A stretch of DNA of 64,000 nt from Laburnicola sp. R22_1 (lineage: Eukaryota > Ascomycota > Dothideomycetes > Pleosporales > Didymosphaeriaceae): the NCBI GenBank assembly GCA_014281115.1, contig JACONQ010000013.1:858501-922500 (forward strand). The letters are read 5' to 3'. Of this stretch, positions 22,245-33,565 are shown piece by piece. The first letter of the stretch is position 1; each line of letters begins with the position of its first letter. The position numbers were made by a program, and so were the translations under genes. The notes below the pieces were generated by a model. It searched no databases, had not been told where the DNA came from, and saw only the letters and a list, made by a program, of their open reading frames with translations.

Positions 22245-25200
22245 CAGAGTTGCCATCAATCAATCAGGATCAATTTTGAAGCTGTGATTGATTTGATTGA
22301 TACTCAGAGACCTCGGAAACTGGTTTGATTGATTGAAGGTGATTTTGGAGGCGTATTGATTGAAGATTGATTGATTGATTGACGGAAAAATCGCCCAGAG
22401 ATGATATTTGTGTGCAGGGAGCTACAGAGGCTCATCCCACTGCGATACCTGATAGATCTCTTGTATCTCGAGCTCTGAGAGCTCTACTGGAAGCTCTCCG
22501 TCGGGTGTCTCCTGGGACGGAGAATATCCAGCTCTCAGCCAGCTCCGTACGCAGGTGATTGTGGAAAGCAATTGAGGGCTCATTTTTCGACGTTTTGGCT
22601 CCATCATATCGCCAACCTCAGAGAACACTCTCTCACAGTAACAGGAGGATGCCGGGATTGACAGGAGATCAATAGCCAACTAAGAAAGGCGGGGATACGT
22701 ATCGCGGAGAGATAGCCAATACCCAATAGGATCTATACAGTATGTGTGATCCTTAGGAACGCTCAATTCATTGTGCCACCAGCGATCGAATTCGTTGGTA
22801 CTGTCAACAAGAGGGGCTGCAGTTTCAGCTCTTAGAGGCTTAACGTGTAACTCAGCGTAGTCGTCAATATTATTAACGCGTTTTAATTGTTTACGCGGAG
22901 AAGAGTTGATAGGGCGGGCATCTTCTAATTTGTACTTAGCCCACAGCTCTTAGAACTGCCTATTAGCTTTTTTAAGCCATACTTTGTACTCTCTAGTCCA
23001 TAAGTTTACAAAGTAATACTTGCAATATGGGTGGAGGACTGTAGAGGCGTAATAAACTAGCGTCTTTTTAAGCAGCGTGTAATACTTTAAGAGCTTTGTG
23101 TAGGCTGCTGTTATGTTAATTTTTAAGTGGTCCTTGGGAGCGTTAGGCTCATTAAAATCAACGCTCGTAAAGCTCTCGACAAGCTGTTTAAACTAAGAGA
23201 GGAGGTACTTAAAAGTAGGATACACCTCGTAAATCGCTCTAAAACGGCCAGAGTCGCCGCGGCCTTCGAGTCTCTTTGTGGCCTCCTTTAAGGGCTGAAG
23301 GACCTCAATATATTGATTGATTGTAGCCCAATCAGCAGCGCTAAGGCCTTTAGTGGGAGCTCCAGCGTCAGAAGGAGCCTTGCCGCGCGCGCGAGCTGAG
23401 GACTTATCCCTCAACACCCTCTCCGCCCTGTGATCAACGAGGGCATCAATTGGGCGGTGGAGAAGGACGGCTCTCACCATAAAATCAAGGTAGCTGTTCC
23501 AGCGCGTAACAACAGGCCTTATGAGCTCTAAGAGCCGCGCAGGCTCTCCCACCTCGCGCGTTGACTGCTGAAAGTGGTTAAAAAGGTCATGCTGCTGAGG
23601 CGTTGATATTGAGTGTACGACGTCCACAAGGACTCCAATAGGGCCCTTCTCTCGCCACTCGCGCAGGTATTTCTCCTCTACTTTAAGCTGCGATGCGTCG
23701 TTGTTAAAGGCGTCTTTGTCAGCTCCAAATATTACAGTTTGCCCTACTAAATTGAGCGAGTGAGGACAGCAGCGGAGGCGCCGGTCCCGCGGGAAAAAGT
23801 CGTAATAATTGCCTAGCGCGTTGACAGCTGTATCATTATTTGTCGCGTTGTCAAGCGTAAAGTACCCAATTGAGCTGCTGTCAATCCCAAAGGCCTCTAG
23901 CGTTTTGATAACAACTTCAGCGACTCTGTCGCCCGTATGCGCGCCACTGAGCTGAGGGAGGGCGAGAGGCAGGTCGCAGAGCTTGCCGCGACTGTCAACG
24001 TAATGAGCGATGAGCCCACAAAACGCGCTCTTGCCACCCTTCATAGTCCAGCCGTCGAAGCTTATATAGACCTTACTAAGCGCGCGAGAGAGCTCAGCTT
24101 GCACCTGAGGCTAGAGATTTGCGTATAACCTCAGCAGAAAGGCAGCGACACTTGTATGGCTGCGGAAAGTAGCCAGCTCAGCCTCTGGGTTGGCAGCGCG
24201 CAGGAGCTTTCGAAAGGACGGCGTTTCCACCTCGCGCAGTGGGTGATTGTTCTCAGCAAGCCAGCCGACTACAGCGAGTCGAAAACGCTGCTGATTGAAG
24301 TTTCCGAGGGCGTTGGACACCTCCTGCGACACACCTACGCCGCCACGCATGAGAGCCCTGAGAGTACGCTGCCCTGACTCCAGTTGAGCTGACTGCTTGC
24401 CCGGGCGAAGGTGCCCATGGCCGAGTCGCCTCTGCTCGACGTGATTCCACGCCGCTATCATCGAGCTCGTTGTCTCCAGTATCCCTCTGGTGCCGGGCAC
24501 CCTGTGTATGTGGCAGTGGTGACAGACAAAGAAAATACGCCTCATGTCCGCCCAGAGCGCGACGCGATATCCATGAGTGTAGAGCACTGATTTCTTGAAC
24601 TTCTGCGTACGCAGAGGCTTTGTATACAGCGGCAACCTTACCCAGTCGATCCCGTCGAAGTTATCTGCAAAACGAGCGTCGAATTCGAGCCCAGGGCTGT
24701 CGGAGCCAGGTGAGGAGGCAGCTAAGGGAGCAGTGGCAGCTTGAGTTAACGCAGCTCGAGCTCTTAGCGTCGGAGTTTCTAATAGTCCACGGGAGGGCGT
24801 CGACGCATTCGAGGGCCCTAAGAGCGTTGCGTCAATTAAGGGCAGAGCCTCTACGTTAAAGGACGCAGCGTTGCGGTCCCGGAGCTCAGTCTCGAAGCTC
24901 TAGCTGCCCTGAGACTCCGGCAGCTCCTGTGTGCTCTGTGAGTCGAGCGCGATAACTGGAGGTGCCGCTGGCCTTGCCGCTGTACTCAGAGAGCTCCTTT
25001 TACCCTTATTTCGTAAGGCCGGGGCCATTGTATGAGTGTGGAGGGGAGGGCGCGAGAGAGCGTTAATAGAGAGGGCAGACGCAGATAATTCGAGGTGCTT
25101 GGCTAACTTAGTTGATTACCCGATTAGGAAATTGCTTAAAACTCTAAAAACGCGTAAAAATCACTATATTCGTCGTTTTTTTAGCTTCAAAAAGCCATCT

Positions 25201-25376
25201 TAGCGTTAAAAACAACGTTAAAACAGATCAATATGATCAGGAAGATCAATCAGGATAATGGCCCTTATCCTGATTGCTGCAAAATTTGTATGGGCGGAGG
25301 ATTGACCTGATTGATAGGATCAATTGGGCGAAAATCGATCAAAAACTGATCTCCTGATTGATTGATGGCAACTCTG
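22245..25376 (-). mobile_element. hAT DNA transposon (3.13 kb) inserted in the pogo transposase
   Basis: Perfect 8-bp target duplication TATACAGG (22237-22244, 25377-25384). Identical inverted ends begin CAGAGTTGCCATCAATCA and extend about 25 bp. Subterminal regions (22257-22400 and about 25205-25360) are rich in GATTGATT-type tetranucleotides. One transposase gene on the minus strand. Confidence 0.93.
22422..25028 (-). pseudogene. hAT transposase, lightly RIPped
   Basis: Start ATG 25028 (MAPALRNKGKRSSLSTAA). A BED-type zinc finger is suggested by FVCHHCHIHRVPGTRG…WNHVEQ (about 24430-24540). The RNase H-like core shows SKVYISFDGWTMKGGK, LDNATNNDTAVNALG and CCPHSLNLVGQT, plus RPVVTRWNSYLDFM. 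The C-terminal hAT dimerisation region reads LLSIPASSCYCERVFSEVGD…RRKMSPQLL (22422-22679). Stops at about 24111 and 23193 and a few others, mainly TAG for Gln, interrupt one otherwise continuous frame. Length near 870 codons fits fungal hAT transposases. Inactive as read. Confidence 0.88.
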
Positions 25377-26055
25377 TATACAGGCTATGAGCGATATCCA
25401 CTTGCGGCTGCCATCCTGGATAGCTTGCCTTACAGCCTTGCTCTCGTACAGAGGCCTATCAAAGATCCTCTTTGAGCGGGAGGTGATGCCGAGTAGGAAG
25501 CCTTTCTCGTCCATATTGTAGATATGACGAGGATCTATCTGATATTGATCGATCTTGCTGTAGAGAAGGTGGAAATAGAGGTGATATTTATCCACTGAAT
25601 TAGCTTTGTGGCGATTGCTGTCCATGCTGACTGTCTATTGTGAGATGAGATGAATGCTGTGTTGGTTGATAAAGCGGGTAACCCAGCTCTCGCTAACTGG
25701 CTCTTTCGCTATTGCAGAGGCAAAGTTCTATATTATCTCTCTAGTAGGAGGTGTATGTCTCTCTGTGAGTCTTTTGATATATCGTACAAGCTCCTGCTCT
25801 TGCTGCGGGGTGAGCTTTTGCTGGCTAGAGTTCTTGACTTGTGTAGGGCGCGTTATCCCTTGATGCCTTTGGATTAATGTAGACCGTACAACACTATATT
25901 TAGCAGCAGTTTTTGTGTACGAGAAAGTTTCGCCTGGCTCTATTGATTTAATATCATCAATCGCCGCTTGAATTGGATCCATATTGATGGAGTTGTCGCG
26001 TATTGAAAGTAGGGCGTTTTGGTGTTGCCCGCGCATCACGCGCACGGACACGTTA

Positions 26056-26096
26056 CCATGTTTCATCACCCGACGATCGGCCCCACCTGACGATCG
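26056..26096 (+). repeat. Left terminal repeat with 17-bp doublet
   Basis: CACCCGACGATCGG at 26067, CACCTGACGATCG at 26084. Confidence 0.85.
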
Positions 26097-26215
26097 ATTT
26101 GGCAGGGCCTGTGCGTACAACTTTTGAAGCTGTACAACGCAATACAAATTGTATACAGGCTAGATTTTTTGGTGGAGAGCTTTTGAGGGGCATAGGAGAC
26201 AATCGCGATACTTTA

Positions 26216-28057
26216 TTAGGTGCGATAACGCTCAGGGAGCCGTAAAGAGCGACCCCGGCGTGTACGCGCTGACGTAGGCGCCACATCTACAATAGATGAA
26301 AAGTTGTACTCTACATCCTCCTCATCAATTAAAGGAGGTGTAATAGCCTTCTCCTTGCCCTTACGCGTCACCTTGGAGGTGTTTTGGAGTAGGAGAGGAG
26401 CTTCTTGGATGCCTTTGGGGGCCTTGCTTTTGGTGCCTGAAGCGCCTGGGTTGACGCCAGGGCCCTGGGCGCGCTCCTCCTTTTGTATAGCCTTTGTACG
26501 CCTCCGCTCCTCCTGGATAGCCTTCCTCTGCTCCTTCTCTTGCTTCTTAGCCTTTGCCTCCTGATCTTTTTGTGCCTGGCGTTGGCGAGCTTCCTTAACC
26601 TTTGTGGGGGACCAAAACATAGCGCCACTAGCGTAATTTGTAGGTGGTTCAAGCAGTAGAGGCTTTCCTTGCGTAGGGCGCTTCTTCTGGGCTAGCGCTT
26701 CTCGTAAACGCTTATTTTTATAGTTCAGGAGGGCGTTGCGCACTGAAATTGAGTGCATAGTGCGGGAGAGCTGCCGGGACCCCTTAGCGTAAGTATCAGC
26801 GACAACCTGGCGCAAGAGTCTCTCAATTTTACGCCAATCTGAAGCGCTAAGTACAGAAGAGCTGCTATCGCTTGAGGATGGCCGCTCTAGGTCTATATTA
26901 TTAAAGCGCTGAAGGATTACTTAGGGGTTGAAAGGCACTAGGCCAGTGGCCTTAAAGGCGCTGCAGATCGTATTTTCTTGAAAGGAGCACTGCTAGGCCC
27001 TCTCAAACATAGCGAAGAAGTCGCGCTTTGTGACTCTTGAGAGGCCCTGGCACTTATCTAAATACTTAGTAAGTTTAGCAGAGTAGGCAGTGCTGAGAGG
27101 CTTGAATAGCGCGACGTCGAGCGGCTGGAGCGTATGGGTTGAATGAGGTGGATAGATGGCCAGGAGGATCTTATTTTGATCGCAGTAGTTAATAAACTCC
27201 ATTGTAACATGCGATCTATGGCCGTTAAGGAGTAGTAGACGATAATCGCGGCGCGCCTTTGCCTTAGTCTCCCTGTCAAACACCTGTTTGACCCATGCTA
27301 GGCCTAAATCGTTGTTCGTCTATCTACTTGGTGATACTGCAAAGAGAGCTTTGTGTGAGGAGTCGTTAAAATCTTGTAACCAGGTGTCTTGTATATTGTT
27401 TGACTGCGCTTGATAAATCAAGCAAGGCGTAAGAGAGCTTCCATCAGCGCAAATACATGCCAGCGTCGTAATCCACTCGCGATTGCCATCCTAGAGCATT
27501 TGTTTAATGCCGCCGCTCTCATAGCGCTGTCGGGAGAAGACACGCTTCATTTTTAACAGCACCCCAATCAGGAAACCCTTCTCATCCATATTGTACATGT
27601 GGCGCTTGTCGACGTTATACTGCTCAATATTTTTACGTAGGAGCTCGAAATATAGGGCGTACTTGAAGGCAGAGTCGGCGCGTTTACGTGAGGCGTCTAT
27701 ACCAGAGGTCCAGTGCGAAAGTAGGTCGACTTTGTGGCGTCGTATAAATCGGTCAACCCAGTTGTTGCCAGCAGGCTTCCCAGCTATTTCTGATGCGAAA
27801 TTTCGTATCATCTCCTTTATAGGGGGTAATCCTCGTTCGCAAAGGCCATCAATATATTGTAGAAGCTTAGTTTCCTGTTGGGAGTTGAGGAGGCGCTGGC
27901 TGTCGGCCAGCGCGTCGCGCGTGCCCTGCACCCTGCGATGCCGGCGCGACAACGTATTGCGATCGCAGCCATATTTTTGAGCGACTTTAGTGTAATTAGG
28001 CTTCTCAGAGATGCTCAGCGAGCTCAAATAGTCAAGAGCAGCACTTAATTCGGCCAT
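26216..28057 (-). pseudogene. Pogo-like transposase, nearly full length with few stops
   Basis: 614 codons from ATG 28057 (MAELSAALDYLSSLSISEKP) to the stop at 26216-26218. Helix-turn-helix NYTKVAQKYGCDRNTLSRRH, CENP-B-like part LLQYIDGLCERGLPPIKEM through NWVDRFIRRHKV. DDE_1 has YNMDEKGFLIG, then LLLNGHRSH with the second Asp changed to Asn, then LQPLDVALF. SASDWRKIERLLRQVV and a highly charged Lys/Glu/Gln coiled coil follow. The C-terminus TRRGRSLRLPERYRT is shared with the next element. A small number of in-frame TAG/TAA (for example at 27491) plus the Asp-to-Asn change make it inactive. Confidence 0.88.
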
Positions 28058-28111
28058 ATTCGTTGTATAGAGCGTTGCAAAAGGTGCCGAAGTTGGGCTG
28101 TTGAGGCGGAA

Positions 28112-28155
28112 AATCGATCGTCCGGTGGGGCCGATCGTCAGGTGATGAAACACGG
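28112..28155 (-). repeat. Right terminal repeat with 17-bp doublet
   Basis: GATCGTCCGGTG at 28116 and GATCGTCAGGTG at 28133; inverse of the left end. Confidence 0.85.
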
Positions 28156-28157
28156 TA

Positions 28158-28202
28158 ACGTGTCTGTGCGCGTGCCGAGCCACTTCGCGTGACGAGCCAC
28201 CC
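28158..28202 (+). repeat. Left terminal repeat with 17-bp doublet
   Basis: GCGTGCCGAGCCAC at 28170 and GCGTGACGAGCCAC at 28187. Confidence 0.87.
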
Positions 28203-28310
28203 AACACCATAACAGCTTATGCAAAAATGAAGCTATAGAGCCACCCACAATTAATATTATTACAGGATTTTCTAGAGGGGCACTAAATAGATCCTTGCGA
28301 TTAATTTGCA

Positions 28311-30170
28311 CTATTTATATCTGTCTAGAAGCTTGACGTTGCGGCCGCGACGTGTAGAGACGGTTGGGGCAGTAGATGCGCCCTCTAAGGACTCCTTAAC
28401 ATCTGAAGCATTAACAACACGTTTCTGACGTTTTCTGCTCTATAGAGATAGCTAAGAGGCCTTCCTCTTACCCTTTTTAAATGACTGTAGAGCTTTTTTT
28501 GCGTCGCGGGCAGACTTCTAGGCAGCGCGCTAAGCTGCCTTTTTAGCTCTCTCCTTCTCTCTTGCCTCCTTCGCTGCCTCTCGCGCAGCACGCTTTTCCT
28601 GCTGGATTTTCTCCTTGTATAGTCTAGCTGCCTTCTTTAGCTCTGCTGTCTCTGCTTTTTAAAGCTGCTACTCCTTATCCTCCTGCTCCTTAATAGATTG
28701 ACGGACACGTGCCTCTCTCACCTTCCTAGGTAACTAGAACACTGACCCACTGTGATACTCCTTGCGCTGTTGGAGATCTAGAGCTTTGCCCTTCTTCTTA
28801 CGCTTCTGCTTTGTAGACAGTGCCTCCCTAAGCCCATCAATATCGTGGTGGAGTAGCTCATTTTGAACAGATAGATGGTGGAGCGATTGACGAAGCTTCT
28901 GCGTATCCTTACTACTCTGATCCTTAACTGCAGAGCGTACGAGCCTATCCACCTTTCTCCAATCATGATCGCTCAGTAGGGATGAGGAGCTTTCTCTTGA
29001 TTCTTGAGATCTAGTGAATCTATCGAGGATTGGATCAGGATCAGGTGGTGATATGCCTGTTGCTCTAAAAGAGCTAAGGATTGTTGATTCCTTGAAGGAG
29101 GCCTGCCATGCCTTTCAGAATAGTGGGAAGAAATTGCCCTTCTTAATAGAAACTAGGCCTTGGCCTGCGTTGAGGTATTTCGAGAGCTCGGCTGAGTAGG
29201 CAGTTGATAGAGGCTTGAACATTGCAACGTCAAGTGGCTGAAGCGTATGAGTTGAATGAGGAGGCAGGATAGCAAGCAGGATCCTATGCTTATCACAGTA
29301 GTTGATGAAATCCATTGTAATGTGGGATCCATGGCCGTCTAGGATTAGGAGCCGATATGCTCGTCGAGTCTTCTCTTTTGTACAGCGATCGAATACCTGT
29401 TCAAGCCAGGCAAGACCAATATCGTTGTTCGTCCAGCCAGAGGGTGATGAGGTGATAAAGACTTCATGTTCTCCTGCCTTGATGTCTTCTACCCAGGCTG
29501 ATTGGATGCCTTTGTTGGCAGCCTCATAGATCAGGCTAGGAGGCAGAGCAGATCTATTGGCGCATATACATGCTAGGAGCGTGATCCACGCGCGGTTTCT
29601 ATCCTGGAGTGATGCCCTAACCTCCTTCTTCTCCCACATTTGTCGGCTGAATATTCTCTTTGATCTGCCAACAACACCGATCATAAAGCCTTTCTCATCC
29701 ATATTGTAGGTATGACGAGGATCTATTTGATATTGATTGATCTTGTCATGTAGGAGCTGAAAGTAGAGGCGATATTTATCCCCTGAATCAGCTTTGTGGC
29801 GATTGCTGTCCATGCCGACTGTCCATTGCGAGATAAGATGAATGCTGTGTCGGTTAATAAAGCGGGTAACCCAGCTCTCGCTGACTGCCTCCTTAGCTAC
29901 TGTAGAGGCGAAATTTCGTACCATCTCCCTAGTAGGTGGTATATGTCTCTCTGTAAGTCCTTTGATATATTTTACAAGCTCCTGCTCTTGCTGTGGGTTG
30001 AGTTTCTGCTAGTTGATGTTCTTGGCTTTATTTAGTGCCTGAACGCGCTTGTGTCTTCGGGATAACGTAGTTCGATCTACACTGTAGGTGGCAGCAATAT
30101 TTCTGTACGAAAATGATTCCCCTAGATTTAAAGATTCAATAGCTGCAATCGCATCCTCGATTGCCCCCAT
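28311..30170 (-). pseudogene. Pogo-like transposase, catalytic triad intact, scattered stops
   Basis: From ATG 30170 (MGAIEDAIAAIESLNLGESF) to TAG 28311-28313. Domains in order: psq-type helix-turn-helix (SYRNIAATYSVDRTTLSRRH), CENP-B-like domain (VKYIKGLTERHIPPTR; WVTRFINRHSIHL), and DDE_1 with YNMDEKGFMIG, LLILDGHGSH and LQPLDVAMF. Then SDHDWRKVDRLVRS, a Lys/Glu/Ala coiled coil and the tail TRRGRNVKLLDRYK. The stretch 29924-29115 is fully open. Stops occur at about 30009, 29115 and in the coiled coil. Closest in the window to the N-terminal half of the element at 20813-26053. Confidence 0.88.
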
Positions 30171-30226
30171 ATTAGTGGAGTTATGACGCGTCAAATTCAG
30201 GCGATTATTTAGCGTTTTGGTGTTGG

Positions 30227-30269
30227 GTGGCTCGGCACGCGAAGTGGCTCGGCACGCGCACAGACACGT
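30227..30269 (-). repeat. Right terminal repeat with 17-bp doublet
   Basis: GTGGCTCGGCACGCG at 30227 and 30244, identical copies. Confidence 0.87.
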
Positions 30270-30271
30270 TA

Positions 30272-30573
30272 TACCGGTAGGGCGGTAACAAGACAGCGAA
30301 AACTTCCAGATCGTAAAACTTTGCAGCTATTATTGCTTCGTCCATACACACTGGCACAGTCCTTTTATGTTATTTACGCCAGCACGGAGTTAGTAAAGTG
30401 GTTTTGCTTCGTTGGCATTATGAAGTGATTCTCTTAAACCTACATATCCATGGGTGGATAATAAATCTACCTGAGGTACTACCACAGATCTTTGCGGTCA
30501 CAACATTACTAAGGGCTTAGGCAATATTTAAATACGCCTTTATAGAAATACATATATTAGGCAAGAGCTTATA
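30272..30573. other. Short unassigned segment between elements
   Basis: Near-normal composition on the left, turning AT-rich to the right. No open frame, repeat or RNA gene recognised. Confidence 0.4.
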
Positions 30574-30575
30574 TA

Positions 30576-30618
30576 CTGTGGGTCACCACCTCGTGCACGG
30601 CCCCACCTCGTGCACGGC
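30576..30618 (+). repeat. Left terminal repeat with 17-bp doublet
   Basis: CTGTGGGTCA, then CCACCTCGTGCACGG at 30586 and 30603. Confidence 0.87.
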
Positions 30619-30664
30619 TAACACCAAATCTCCCGCACTTTTAGAATCGCTTTACACCACTAAT

Positions 30665-32561
30665 ATACACCTAATAGAGGCTGCCCTAGAGTTGTTAAAA
30701 TTGCTAAAGCTTAAAGAGAAGCCTAATTATACTTAGACTGCAAAAAAGTATAGTGTTAATTAAACGTTGCTATTAAAGCGTTACTGCGAGGTTATTAGCA
30801 ACTATATAGAGAAAGTTAATAATATGCGCCTTCTTAACTTTATATAGAAAACTAAACTTAAATAATATATTAATAAGCTCTATGTATAAGGGCTACTACC
30901 TATAAGGGAGATAATATAGAATTTTATAGTAGTAATAGCAAAAAAAGAGCTAGAAAAAAACTAGGTTAATTATTTTATTGCGCGGTATTATATTAAGCTT
31001 ATATCTCAATAGGCATCTAGTATTAATTTTACACGCTATAGAGCTAACTCTACCTTTAAATATGCCCTATATTTTAAGCTTTTAGACTAGAAGATAACTT
31101 AGTATAATATTAAGGCTTACAATATCTATAATATAGATAAGAAGAGCTTCTTAATTAGGGTGCTATTAAAAATAAAGCGCGTGTTTTCCTACTATTAATA
31201 TAATTACGAAGGCGTAAAATAAACACTCTAGAATAGTAATAGGAAGTAAATAACTATAATAGCTTATATTTACGCTAACAGTAGCTATCTTATACCTGTG
31301 CTAATTTATTAGGCTATTTTTAGCAAAATATAAGACTTATAGCTTTAAGATTTTAACTCTATAGAGTATAAAACCTTCTTTGTCTTATTGCCTAGTAGAT
31401 AGACTAATAATAAGCTAGGGCTTATATAGCTTAAATAGGTGTTTAATTGCGAAATAAAAGTAAAGGTAAGATAATTATATTCTCTACTTATTCTTAATAG
31501 CTATAGCTTATATATATTAATAGAGTTTATTAAGTTTTGCGATAATAATTAAATTCTTCTAGCTATCTATCCTCTCTATACTACCTACACCTTATAGCCA
31601 CTTAATATCTGCCTTTTTAAGCCTATATTAACTACCTACTTAAACAAGCTCTCTAAGTTTATATATAGCTGCTAGGGCATCTCTATAATTATAAAAAGAG
31701 ACTTCTTCTGCTTATTTTATATGGCCTGGCACACAATGTTTAAGGAAAAGACAATCTTAATAGCTTTTTAAGTTATAGGGCTTTCGCTATTAGACCTAGA
31801 GGCTATACTTCAGAAGTTTAAAATAGAGAAGACTAAGAGGCCCTTATTAAGTAATAGTACTACTTTTGTACTTAGCGCTTTAGATTAGAGAAAGATTAAG
31901 CGATTACTACGCTAGGTAGTAGAGAATATCTATAATTAACACTTCTAATAGCTAAGCTAGACAATTTATCTAATAGCTATATAAAAATAGCTTCTCTAGT
32001 ATAAAAATAAGCAACTTAGAGGGGCCTTTATTAATAAAAAGAAGCGCTGTTAATATAGTAGAGCTATATTCTAGTTACTATCTAAAGTTAAGAACGCCTA
32101 CAATTGCTAAGTATAAAAGGATGCTAATAAGCAGCTACTATAATAATAGAAGTCTAAGGAGATTAAGCGTAGGAAGTAGTAGAAGTAAGAGAAGACTACT
32201 ATACTTAAAAAGAGGCAGCGTATAAGAGAGATAGACAAAGAAATACGCCTTTAAGAATAGCGTAAAAAGGCTATATAGCGTAAAAAGGCTATATAGCGTA
32301 AAAAAGCTAGAATTATGTGTAAAGCTAAAAAGTAACTCTAATAAGATATATAATTTTCTAAAAAGGGTAATAAACACTATTAAAAGGCCTTTATACTACC
32401 TTCTTAAGTTACTAAGATAATAGAGAATATTAGTATAGATATATTATCTATAGTTAATATAGTACCTACACCTAGCCCTACTATGCGTACCTATAAAGTA
32501 TGCCTCCTACAAAGATATTACACGTAGTTTATTATTACTAATTAATTAAATAGGTTCTTAA
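30665..32561 (+). pseudogene. Pogo-like transposase, severely RIPped
   Basis: Recognisable only by alignment with the copy at 57675-59593. Visible stretches are IEAALELLKLLKLKEKPNYT, LYVQGLLPIREII, FIARYYIKLIS, YNIDKKSFLI (first catalytic Asp kept, Met changed to Ile), LLILNSYSLYI (second Asp changed to Asn, Gly to Ser) and PLNICLF (third Asp changed to Asn). The start ATG reads ATA. Stops occur every few codons, almost all at former Gln or Trp. Its composition is close to the RIP end point, where nearly every C in CpA is gone. Confidence 0.83.
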
Positions 32562-32615
32562 AAGTCCTCTACTAAAAAATCTCGTAATAATATAATATAT
32601 ATGCGACTCTATATA

Positions 32616-33527
32616 TTAGGAAAAATTTTAAGCGCGTGTGTATACCTATAGCACCTAGATAGCTCTACACATACCTATGTACTAAAAGCGCTCTAAGCGC
32701 ACTTATAATACTACTTTTTATTTAGCGTGCATATGTGTAAGATTACGTAAGGATGCGCACCTATGCTACTAGTATATCTAGGATACCTATAGCACCTATG
32801 CTATTAAAATAATGCTAATTAATTAGCAAATAAAGCTCTTTAATTGGCTAGGATTTAAAAAAAGCTTAGTAAGCTTTAAAAAGATTTTTAAAGTATAAAG
32901 TTAAAGTCTCTTACTAGATAGTAATTACTAGTTAATATAATAGTACTAATTACTAGCGTATTATATAAAACTTCTATCTAACCCTAAATTCTAGATTTTG
33001 TAGGTTTAAAAATAGAAAAATATAGTTTTATGATTATTTAAAAGAATTAGATTAGGCAAAAATTAGTGGCTTAGCAAAGAACACTATTGTAAAAGTTTAA
33101 ACTTTAATAACTTTTTAACTACTTTATTATTATTATAACTTTCTTAAAAATTTATATAATAATTTATTAGTACTATATTTATATATAATAATACTACGTA
33201 ATATATATAATAACTAGTAAAATAAAGAGTTTTTATTAATTACTAACTAATTACGTAATAAAAATAGTATTTTTAAATTATCTAGTTAAAGACTAGTGTT
33301 TTCTCTATAAATCTATTAAAAAATTAAAATTATAGCTTTACTAGTAAACAAGTTATACAGCTTTAAAAAAATTACTTAGTTAGACTATTTGTGCACTTTT
33401 GCGCAAGTCTGCGCATGTCTATATATCTCTAAGCATTTTTGTGCTAGCAAATTGCCTATACAAAAATACGCACAGATACGCACATCTACGCACAATTAAG
33501 TAGCCTCTCTAGAAAAAACTTTCCTAA
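32616..33527. mobile_element. MITE-like element (912 bp) inside the pogo relic
   Basis: The 3' region of the host element is interrupted here compared with the copy at 57565-57680. The insert has short inverted ends, TTAGGAAAAATTTT on the left and the inverse of TTAGGAAAGTTTTTTC on the right, next to TA-rich target sequence. No coding potential. Inside are TGCGCA/TGCGTA-type repeats near 33390-33500 and a repeated ATACCTATAGCACCTA (32642, 32789). Confidence 0.6.
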
Positions 33528-33565
33528 TATAGCTGCAAAAGTTATAGGTGTAGGTATTTAGAAAC

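Larger units (their letters stand above)
20970..25982 (-). pseudogene. Pogo-like transposase, split by hAT and frameshifted near its end
   Basis: The N-terminal half lies right of the hAT element (ATG 25982, MDPIQAAIDDIKSIEPGETF; WVTRFINQHSIHLIS; YNMDEKGFLLG). The C-terminal half lies left of it: CICADGSALDPALIY from 22236 down, then the long open stretch 22068-21046 with LLILDGHGSH and LQPLDVCVF. All three catalytic Asp are present. Conserved SASDWRKIDRLLK and a Gln/Arg/Ala coiled coil follow. At 21073-21078 a run of six T causes a frameshift. In the neighbouring frame the conserved C-terminus SGRIIRTPSRYL continues to a stop at 20970-20972. Few RIP stops, so this is one of the better preserved pogo copies. 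Confidence 0.85.
20813..26053 (-). mobile_element. Pogo-like element with mismatched ends, split by a hAT element
   Basis: The left end (20813, after TA 20811-20812) has the CAGTCA doublet at 20819 and 20836, like the previous element. The right end (…ACACGT 26053, before TA 26054-26055) instead resembles the ends of the element at 28158-30269 (ACGTGTC-type), with one doublet unit apparently lost. The transposase on the minus strand is split by the hAT insertion at 22245-25376. Net length without hAT is about 2.1 kb. Confidence 0.75.
26056..28155 (-). mobile_element. Pogo-like DNA transposon (2.1 kb), abutting neighbours at shared TA
   Basis: Bounded by TA at 26054-26055 and 28156-28157. Inverted ends CCRTGTTTCATCACC lead into the doublet CACC(Y/K)GACGATCG at 26067/26084 (left) and its inverse at 28116/28133 (right), 17-bp period. 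Each TA is also the edge of the adjoining pogo element. Confidence 0.87.
28158..30269 (-). mobile_element. Pogo-like DNA transposon (2.11 kb)
   Basis: TA at 28156-28157 and 30270-30271. Inverted ends start ACGTGTCTGTGCGCGTG and contain doublets with a 17-bp period (28170/28187 left, 30227/30244 right). Confidence 0.9.
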
